The notes under the pieces are model-generated. The model searched no databases. It saw only the letters and a list, made by a program, of their open reading frames with translations, and was not told the DNA's origin. A stretch of 27,272 nt of DNA from Anaerolineae bacterium (GTDB lineage: Bacteria; Chloroflexota; Anaerolineae; UBA4142): positions 1 through 27,272 of the forward strand of contig JAOACU010000004.1 of the NCBI GenBank assembly GCA_026417715.1, written 5' to 3'. Position 1 is the first letter of the stretch; each line of letters begins with the position of its first letter. This document shows, piece by piece, positions 22,158-27,272 of the stretch. The position numbers and the translations under genes are program-made.

Positions 22158-23596
22158 CAACTCATCTCCGCGCGCGCAAGCGCGTTCACGATTTGTTCCA
22201 TCTGCATTCCGCGTGATCCTTTGACCAAAATGAAATCGCCGGCGCGCGACACTTGGCGCAACAGTTCGATGGCGCGCGCATTGTCGTCCACAAAGAACAC
22301 TTGCTCTGCCGCAAGTCCTGCCGCGCGCGCCGCTTCGCCGATCCAGCGTCCGCGCGCGCCAACAGCAATCAACACATCCACCACTTGTGCCGCGCGTCCA
22401 CCGACGATTTGGTGTCCGCGCAATTCTTCGCTCCCCAACTCCAGCATATCGCCCAGCACCGCAATCTTGCGCCCGTCCAACTCGGCAAGCAAGTTCAACG
22501 CAGCAAGCGACGACGCAGGACTGGCGTTGTACGTATCATCGAGAATCGTCGCGCCGTTTTCAGCGGGCACAGCAATCAAACGCAACTGCGCCGATTCGTC
22601 GCGCAAGCCACGCAAGATTTCGTCCCACCCTAAACCTTCGATCAAGCCGACACTCGCGGCGGCAAGCGCGGTGTGCACACTGTGTCGTCCCAACAACGGA
22701 ATGCGCGCTCGCACCTGCTCATCGCCCCAATGCAAGGTGAACGCAATGCCCTCCAACCCAAAACTTTCAATGTCGTTCGCCCACACATCGCACGTCGGAC
22801 TCAAGCCGTAGTAAAAGACGCGCGCGCGCGTTTTTTCGCGCATCGCCGCGACACGCGCATCATCGCCATTCAAGATTGCGTAACCGTCGGGTGGCAACGC
22901 TTCGACCAACTCGGCTTTGGCTTGCGCGATGCGTTCAATCGTGCCCAAGCGTTCCAAATGAACTGGACCTACATTTGTCACCACACCGAGACGCGGTTGC
23001 GCGATTTCGCACAACGTCCGAATTTCGCCGAGCGCGTACATTGCCATTTCCAACACTGCGCGCTCGTGCGATGCGTCGAGTTGCAACAACGTCAACGGCA
23101 AACCGATTTCGTTGTTGAAATTGCCTTCGCTTTTCAGTGTGACGAAACGTTGACGCAACACTGCCGCGATCAACTCTTTGGTCGAACTCTTGCCGACACT
23201 GCCAGTCACGCCAATCACCTGACACGCGAACTTGCGCCGATAGAAGGCGGCAAGTTGTTGCAGCGCGCGCAAACTCGATTCGACGAGAAACACACACGGA
23301 AGGGATGGCGGGCTAGGTTGCAACCCGGCGACACCTCGATTGATACAATCAATCACGTGTACATTCGGACCTAGCCCGCGCCCTCCGCGCGCTTCGGCAA
23401 GGATCACCGCCGCGCCGCGCGCCAGCGCATCGGGAATGAAATCGTGTCCGTCGCGCTTTTCGCCTTGCAATGCCACAAACAGCGAACCTGCGCGCGCCTG
23501 CCGCGAATCAATCGTGACGTGCGGTATGCTCACGCGCGCCGCATCGTCCACGCGCATCTGCGCCAACGCTTCATACACATCCGCAAGTGTCAACAT
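22157..23596 (-). CDS. murF: UDP-N-acetylmuramoyl-tripeptide--D-alanyl-D-alanine ligase
   Basis: A 479-residue Mur ligase that adds D-Ala-D-Ala (from Ddl) to complete the pentapeptide. Motifs are VTIDSRQARAGSLFVALQGE (27-46), the ATP loop GVTGSVGKSSTKELI (129-143), GNFNNEIGLPLTLL, TNVGPVHLERLG, ILDDTYNASPASSLAALN and AVLGDMLELGSEE. Residues about 73-97 are encoded by an inserted palindromic element and interrupt the N-terminal domain between ARGAAVILAEA and FLVESSLRALQQLA. The ATG at 23596 is chosen; a GTG two codons earlier is possible, and neither has a clear ribosome-binding site. The gene directly follows the PBP gene, with no murE between them. Confidence 0.94.
   Translation of the reverse strand: MLTLADVYEALAQMRVDDAARVSIPHVTIDSRQARAGSLFVALQGEKRDGHDFIPDALARGAAVILAEARGGRGLGPNVHVIDCINRGVAGLQPSPPSLPCVFLVESSLRALQQLAAFYRRKFACQVIGVTGSVGKSSTKELIAAVLRQRFVTLKSEGNFNNEIGLPLTLLQLDASHERAVLEMAMYALGEIRTLCEIAQPRLGVVTNVGPVHLERLGTIERIAQAKAELVEALPPDGYAILNGDDARVAAMREKTRARVFYYGLSPTCDVWANDIESFGLEGIAFTLHWGDEQVRARIPLLGRHSVHTALAAASVGLIEGLGWDEILRGLRDESAQLRLIAVPAENGATILDDTYNASPASSLAALNLLAELDGRKIAVLGDMLELGSEELRGHQIVGGRAAQVVDVLIAVGARGRWIGEAARAAGLAAEQVFFVDDNARAIELLRQVSRAGDFILVKGSRGMQMEQIVNALARAEMS
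23299..23386. repeat. In-frame palindromic element inside murF
   Basis: Perfect 11-bp inverted arms GCGGGCTAGGT (23308-23318) and ACCTAGCCCGC (23369-23379) bound a 72-bp core, exactly 24 codons. Imperfect arm matches extend to about 23299 and 23386. Inside are two more perfect palindromes: GGTTGCAACC (23316-23325), and GATTGAT with its complement around ACA (23338-23354). The encoded residues (GPNVHVIDCINRGVAGLQPS) have no counterpart that I recall in MurF. Confidence 0.75.
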
Positions 23597-23603
23597 CGTC
23601 ACA

Positions 23604-23686
23604 CTGAACCACTGTCCAACTGTCTAACTGAAAACTGTTCAACTGAAAACTGAATACTGTGTTACTGCGTATTGCGTATTGCGTCG
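23604..23686. repeat. 7/8-base tandem tract between the PBP gene and murF
   Basis: 23604-23660 is made of CTG-starting units of 7 or 8 bases (CTGAAAA, CTGTCCAA, CTGTCTAA, CTGTTCAA). 23661-23686 continues with GCGTATT units that encode the C-terminal residues DAIRNTQ of the PBP and its stop. This is the position where murE would be expected. Confidence 0.88.
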
Positions 23687-25398
23687 GGTGGGATGCCGAG
23701 CACCATCACCACTTGCTTGGCAACCGATGCAAATACCGGCGCGGCAACTTCGGAACCCCAGCGCGAAGTTTGTGGCTTGTCAATCTTGACCAGAATCGCG
23801 ATGCGCGGATCATCGGCGGGCAAATAGCCGGCAAACGAAGCAATCGTCCACGTGGGATCAAAGCCGCCCAGAATCGGAATTTCCGCCGTACCCGTTTTGC
23901 CAGCGATGCGATAGCCGGGCACAGTGGCGCGATGCGACGATTCGGCAGAAATCGCATCGGCTAACAGTCGCGTGAGTGTACGCGCAGTGTCGGGGCGAAT
24001 CACTTGGCGCGCAGCGGTCGGTAACGTCGGCGACTTGGCGTTGGACGACTGAATTTCTTGCACGATGTACGGGCGCATCAACTTGCCCTGATTCGCCACC
24101 GCGCCGACCGCCATTATCATTTGCAACGGTGTGACTGCAATGCCTTGTCCAAACGCGTTGGTCGCAAGATCGGCTTCGCGCCACTCACTATCACCGACGA
24201 ATTTCACTTTGCCCGCCACTTCGTTCGCCAATTCGATGCGCGTGAGCGAACCAAAACCAAAATCGCGAACGCACTGGTAAAATCGCTCTGCGCCCAAACC
24301 GACACTGAGTTTCACCGCTTCGACGTTCAACGACAAGCGCAACACATCGGTCAGGGTCACGCGTCCCGGCACAAGGTCGTTGGGATTCTTGAACGTACGT
24401 CCACCGATGCTAATCGAACCCGTGTCCTCAAACACCGAACGCTCGTTCACAATGCCTGCATCCAGCGCGCACGCGACTGTGACGATTTTGAACACCGAGC
24501 CGGGTTCGTACTGCGCGCTGATGGCGGGATTGGCATACTTGTCCACGTTCGCGGGATCGGCATACGCGTTCAAATTGGCAACGGGCTGAGACGCCATCGC
24601 GAGAATCGCGCCGCTTTTCACATCGAGCACGATGATTGTGCCACCCGTCGCGCGCGTGTGTCGCACCGCGTTCGCCAATTCCTCTTCGGCGATGCGTTGA
24701 ATGCCACTCGACAACGTCAAGACGATGCGCGCACCATTGATCGGCGGTTGAAAGACCGGCACATCGAAGGGAATCAGATCGCGCAAAGCATCGCTCACGC
24801 CGCTCATCCAGCCATCGGTGCCGCGCAATATGCTATCGAATTTTTGCTCGATGCCATAAGCCGCGTTTCGTTCCAGATTCACGTACCCAACGACGTGCGC
24901 CGCAAACGCGTTAGCGGGATAAACACGTTTGAGATGGGCTTGGAGTCGCAGACCACCCAACGCCACGCGTTCTTTTTCCAAACGTTCCTTTGCCTCTTGC
25001 ACCCGATTCGCAACGGTGTGTGGCACGTCTTGCGCCAAAATCACATTCTTGTCGGTGGATCGTAATTTTGCCAAGACCACGTGGCGCGGTTGTCCCAGAA
25101 TCGGCGCCAGCGCGTCTGCCACGCGTTCAGGTTGCCGAATGTCTTTGGGCGTGACGTGAATCGTGTACACGAACACATCTGTCGCGAGCAATGTGCCATC
25201 GGCAGTGACGATGTCGCCACGTCGCGCGGGAAGGATCGCCTTGAACTGCACTTGTTCCGAGATGCCTTGACTGTAGCGATCCATCTCGACGATTTGTATC
25301 AAGAACAAACGCGCGGCAAGGAACATACCCGCCGCGAACAAAGCCACTAGCATTATGCGCATTCGCACAGGCGCGCGCGCCAAGACCGTGTACGACAT
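23662..25398 (-). CDS. ftsI: Class B penicillin-binding protein (FtsI/PBP2-like transpeptidase)
   Basis: A 578-residue septal-type transpeptidase that cross-links peptidoglycan with its SEDS partner FtsW. It has a short basic cytoplasmic start, one membrane anchor at about 14-36, a dimerisation/pedestal domain with LPARRGDIVTADGTLLATDV (56-75), then the transpeptidase domain: SxxK box SVFK (301-304, preceded by YEPG), SxN box SLN (356-358) and KTGT (501-504). It has no PASTA domains. The ATG has AGGAGGAG just upstream and lies 9 nt after the ftsL-like stop. The C-terminus (DAIRNTQ) comes from the heptamer tract. Position after the ftsL-like gene supports an FtsI role. Confidence 0.94.
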   Translation of the reverse strand: MSYTVLARAPVRMRIMLVALFAAGMFLAARLFLIQIVEMDRYSQGISEQVQFKAILPARRGDIVTADGTLLATDVFVYTIHVTPKDIRQPERVADALAPILGQPRHVVLAKLRSTDKNVILAQDVPHTVANRVQEAKERLEKERVALGGLRLQAHLKRVYPANAFAAHVVGYVNLERNAAYGIEQKFDSILRGTDGWMSGVSDALRDLIPFDVPVFQPPINGARIVLTLSSGIQRIAEEELANAVRHTRATGGTIIVLDVKSGAILAMASQPVANLNAYADPANVDKYANPAISAQYEPGSVFKIVTVACALDAGIVNERSVFEDTGSISIGGRTFKNPNDLVPGRVTLTDVLRLSLNVEAVKLSVGLGAERFYQCVRDFGFGSLTRIELANEVAGKVKFVGDSEWREADLATNAFGQGIAVTPLQMIMAVGAVANQGKLMRPYIVQEIQSSNAKSPTLPTAARQVIRPDTARTLTRLLADAISAESSHRATVPGYRIAGKTGTAEIPILGGFDPTWTIASFAGYLPADDPRIAILVKIDKPQTSRWGSEVAAPVFASVAKQVVMVLGIPPDAIRNTQ

Positions 25399-25407
25399 TC
25401 ACTCCTC

Positions 25408-25842
25408 CTACGGACTGGCGAGCGAACGCCCTGCCGCGCGCTCGCGCCAACGCGAGAGTAACACCTCGAGCGCGCTCGGCGGCGATGTGGATGTCATTGC
25501 GCTAGGTGTGGCAGAGAACATAGCGGGATAATCTGTGATGACAATGTATTTGGCTTGGGTCGGTGTCAGCGGACGCAAACCCAAACGCGTGGCGCGTTCG
25601 GCGATGCGATGGGGCGCGGTCAACACGGCAATCTCGTACTCCAACTGTGCGTTTTCGCGCCGTAACATTTCCAAACGTTGTTGCAGTTTCACCACGCGTT
25701 TTCCCGTGAGGGTCGCGTGTGTACTCTGGGCAAGGTACAGCAATCCCACCAGCGCAATCACACCGACGAGAATGAGCAACGTGCGCGCAAGATCAAAATC
25801 CACAAGCGACTTGGGAGCATCTGTTGTTTTCGGCTCGTTCAT
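25408..25842 (-). CDS. ftsL: FtsL/DivIC-like septum protein
   Basis: A 144-residue bitopic protein: a short cytoplasmic N-terminus, one membrane segment at about 20-39 (TLLILVGVIALVGLLYLAQS), then a leucine-rich coiled coil at about 48-75 (RVVKLQQRLEMLRRENAQLE) and an ER.A..LGL motif (ERATRLGLRPLTP) typical of FtsL/FtsB/DivIC. The C-terminal tail is low in complexity (Ser, Pro, Thr) and ends with a basic stretch. The ATG overlaps the rsmH stop (ATGA). FtsL is recognised by topology and position between rsmH and ftsI rather than by sequence, so the symbol is positional. Confidence 0.8.
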   Translation of the reverse strand: MNEPKTTDAPKSLVDFDLARTLLILVGVIALVGLLYLAQSTHATLTGKRVVKLQQRLEMLRRENAQLEYEIAVLTAPHRIAERATRLGLRPLTPTQAKYIVITDYPAMFSATPSAMTSTSPPSALEVLLSRWRERAAGRSLASP

Positions 25843-26726
25843 AGCACTTTCTCCGCCACACGCAACTTGGCACTGCGGCTACGCGGATTCGCGGCGATTT
25901 CTTCGGGTGTCGGTGTAATCGGGTGCTTGGTCAACACGCGCAATTCGCGCGCGGTGCGGAAAAAATTTTTGACGCGACGATCCTCGAGTGAATGAAACGC
26001 AATGATTGCCACGCGCCCGCCGGGTTTGAGCACCTGCACCACTTGGGGCAACACGCGCTCCAACACTTTCAATTCGCGATTGACCGCGATGCGTAACGCT
26101 TGAAACGTGCGCGTGGCAGGATGCAACTTGCCCTGCCGACCCACCGCGCGCGCAATCACATCGGCAAGTTGGCGCGCGGTGTGAATCGGACGCGCGCGGA
26201 CGATGGCACGCGCGATGCGACGCGCCGCGCGCTCTTCGCCGTACTCGAAAATCAAATCGGCAAGCGCGCGCTCGTCGAGCGTGTTGACCAAATCGGCGGC
26301 AGTCGTCGGTGTGTTAGGATCGAAACGCATATCGAGTGCGCCCTCACTTTGGAACGAAAAACCCCGCTGGGCGTCACTCAACTGCATTGACGATAATCCG
26401 AGATCGAGTACAATACCATCGGCGGGGACAAAACCACAACTTGCCGCCACCGCGTACAAGTTTTCAAAGTTCGCGTGAACCAGACGCACGCGCGTCCCAA
26501 ATCGTTCCAACACTTGGCGCGCGATTTCGAGCGCGTGCGGGTCGGCGTCTATGCCTAGCAATCGTCCGCTGGGTGACGATGCATCGAGAATGCCTGCCGC
26601 GTGTCCACCGGCGCCGAGCGTCGCATCAATGTAGCATCCATCCGGTCGGGGCGCCAACGCGGCAAGCACTTGATCGAACAAAACCGAAACGTGCGCGCGT
26701 GGGAGAGCATCGGTGTCACTTGGCAT
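25839..26726 (-). CDS. rsmH: 16S rRNA (cytosine(1402)-N(4))-methyltransferase
   Basis: A 295-residue SAM-dependent enzyme (MraW) that methylates C1402 of 16S rRNA. Motifs are HVSVLFDQVLAAL (12-24), the SAM loop YIDATLGAGGHAAGIL (32-47), DGIVLDLGLSSMQLSDAQRG with FSFQSEGALDMR, the long helical insert, and the C-terminal GGRVAIIAFHSLEDRRVKNF. The ATG lies inside the end of mraZ (11-nt overlap), and the stop overlaps the ftsL-like ATG. Both overlaps indicate a compact mraZ-rsmH-ftsL-ftsI operon without repeat tracts. Confidence 0.97.
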   Translation of the reverse strand: MPSDTDALPRAHVSVLFDQVLAALAPRPDGCYIDATLGAGGHAAGILDASSPSGRLLGIDADPHALEIARQVLERFGTRVRLVHANFENLYAVAASCGFVPADGIVLDLGLSSMQLSDAQRGFSFQSEGALDMRFDPNTPTTAADLVNTLDERALADLIFEYGEERAARRIARAIVRARPIHTARQLADVIARAVGRQGKLHPATRTFQALRIAVNRELKVLERVLPQVVQVLKPGGRVAIIAFHSLEDRRVKNFFRTARELRVLTKHPITPTPEEIAANPRSRSAKLRVAEKVL

Positions 26727-27153
26727 ACAACAATGCTCGCACGCGTTCCGCCAGCGCGACAGGATCGGCAGTGACGCGCGCGTTCATCGCCTTGTATTTT
26801 TCAGGATGCCACAACTCGATGCGACTGAACACGCCGACGAGCGTCACTTCGCCATTCAAACCGAACTCGGTACGCAACGGTTGCGGAACCAAGATGCGCC
26901 CTTGTTTGTCCACCTCGACCATCTCGGCGTTCGCAAACAAATACCTGCCCCATTCGCGCGCATCCGTACTTTCAAATCCTTGTGCATCAACGATTTTGGC
27001 GATCTCGACAAAGCGCGTTTCAGGGAGAATGAACAAACAATCGTCCAAGCCGCGCGTGATGACCACCTTGGCTTCGACATAGTCGCGCCACTTGGAGGGC
27101 AAAGTCAAACGACCTTTTTCGTCAATGGCGTGCTGAAATGTTCCCAAGAACAC
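26716..27153 (-). CDS. mraZ: Transcriptional regulator MraZ
   Basis: A 145-residue protein with two SpoVT-AbrB-like half-domains: MFLGTFQHAIDEKGRLTLPS at the start (DEKGRLTLP, 11-19) and VDKQGRILVPQPLR in the second half. MraZ binds short direct repeats upstream of its own gene and controls the dcw operon. It starts with GTG at 27153; a purine-rich GGGAGAGAG lies upstream. Length matches the family. TGGGA-type direct repeats lie 56-91 bp upstream of the start, and one more lies 14-18 bp upstream, which fits autoregulation. Confidence 0.96.
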   Translation of the reverse strand: MFLGTFQHAIDEKGRLTLPSKWRDYVEAKVVITRGLDDCLFILPETRFVEIAKIVDAQGFESTDAREWGRYLFANAEMVEVDKQGRILVPQPLRTEFGLNGEVTLVGVFSRIELWHPEKYKAMNARVTADPVALAERVRALLYAK

Positions 27154-27178
27154 GCGTTCTACTCTCTCCCACTTGAAC

Positions 27179-27196
27179 CTAGAACTAGCGTTCTAG
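27179..27196. repeat. Small inverted repeat in the mraZ leader
   Basis: CTAGAAC (27179-27185) and GTTCTAG (27190-27196) are perfect arms around four bases, between the MraZ repeats and the mraZ start. It has no U-run, so it is more likely an operator-like site or a small leader hairpin than a terminator. Confidence 0.5.
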
Positions 27197-27208
27197 ACAG
27201 TCTTTTTC

Positions 27209-27244
27209 TCCCACTTTGACCCATTTTATCCCACTTTTACACCA
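27209..27244 (-). promoter_or_regulatory. MraZ operator: four TGGGA-type direct repeats
   Basis: On the minus strand TGGTG (27240-27244), TGGGA (27229-27233), TGGGT (27219-27223) and TGGGA (27209-27213) start 11, 10 and 10 bp apart, each preceded by an A-rich stretch (AAAG or AAAA). A further TGGGA is at 27167-27171. MraZ of several bacteria is known to bind such TGGG-containing direct repeats with one-turn spacing. The dcw promoter is probably further upstream, beyond the end of genomic sequence. Confidence 0.85.
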
Positions 27245-27253
27245 CTATTAAAC

Positions 27254-27272
27254 CTGTCTCTTATACACATCT
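27254..27272. other. Nextera/Tn5 mosaic-end adapter (library artefact)
   Basis: The final 19 bases CTGTCTCTTATACACATCT are exactly the transposase mosaic-end sequence used in tagmentation libraries. They are not genomic and should be trimmed. The contig ends at an untrimmed read. Confidence 0.97.

Noticed and set aside
21273..22811. Long open frame on the plus strand opposite mraY and murF
   Set aside because: It is antisense to two clearly conserved genes and has no ribosome-binding site or recognisable domain; high GC and CGCG words suppress stops on the opposite strand.

Overview
The window looks like one end of a metagenome or draft contig from a moderately GC-rich bacterium, most likely a Chloroflexota (Anaerolineae-like) organism. 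That placement is inference. It rests on the complete division and cell wall (dcw) cluster, a class II (B12-dependent) ribonucleotide reductase next to nrdR and ftsZ, small hypothetical proteins of types I associate with Chloroflexota and Cyanobacteria, and abundant short tandem heptamers and palindromes. Every gene I can support lies on the minus strand. The last 19 bases are the Tn5/Nextera mosaic-end adapter, so genomic sequence stops at about 27253.

Layout in transcription order (right to left). (1) 27253-8999 is the dcw cluster: MraZ-type operator repeats, mraZ, rsmH, an ftsL-like gene, a class B PBP (ftsI-like), murF, mraY, a two-gene nucleotidyltransferase cassette, murD, ftsW, murG, murC, an unknown multi-pass membrane protein, murB, ddl, ftsQ, ftsA and ftsZ. 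Together these make lipid II, flip or polymerise it, and build the Z ring. murE is absent from its usual place between ftsI and murF. A strong promoter with a 5' stem-loop sits between ftsA and ftsZ. (2) 8720-3115 is the deoxyribonucleotide module: nrdR, then nrdJ, interrupted by two in-frame LAGLIDADG inteins of 395 and 448 residues. Both genes have a hairpin plus U-run 24-25 nt before the start codon. (3) 3106-1 is an accessory operon behind its own promoter: an enoyl-CoA hydratase, two hypothetical proteins, a PaaG-like crotonase and the N-terminal part of an O-methyltransferase-like protein cut by the window edge.

The most unusual feature is a set of degenerate short tandem repeats, mostly 7-mers, at the gene junctions that are not tightly overlapped. 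One 7-mer (GCGTATT on the plus strand) recurs in six tracts over 23 kb, always in the same orientation relative to transcription. The tracts run into coding ends: the N-termini of Ddl, FtsW and MurC and the C-termini of MurB, MurG and the PBP. One exact three-copy tract lies inside murC. A separate palindromic element of about 72 bp appears to be inserted in frame inside murF. No rRNA, tRNA, CRISPR array or transposase gene was seen.
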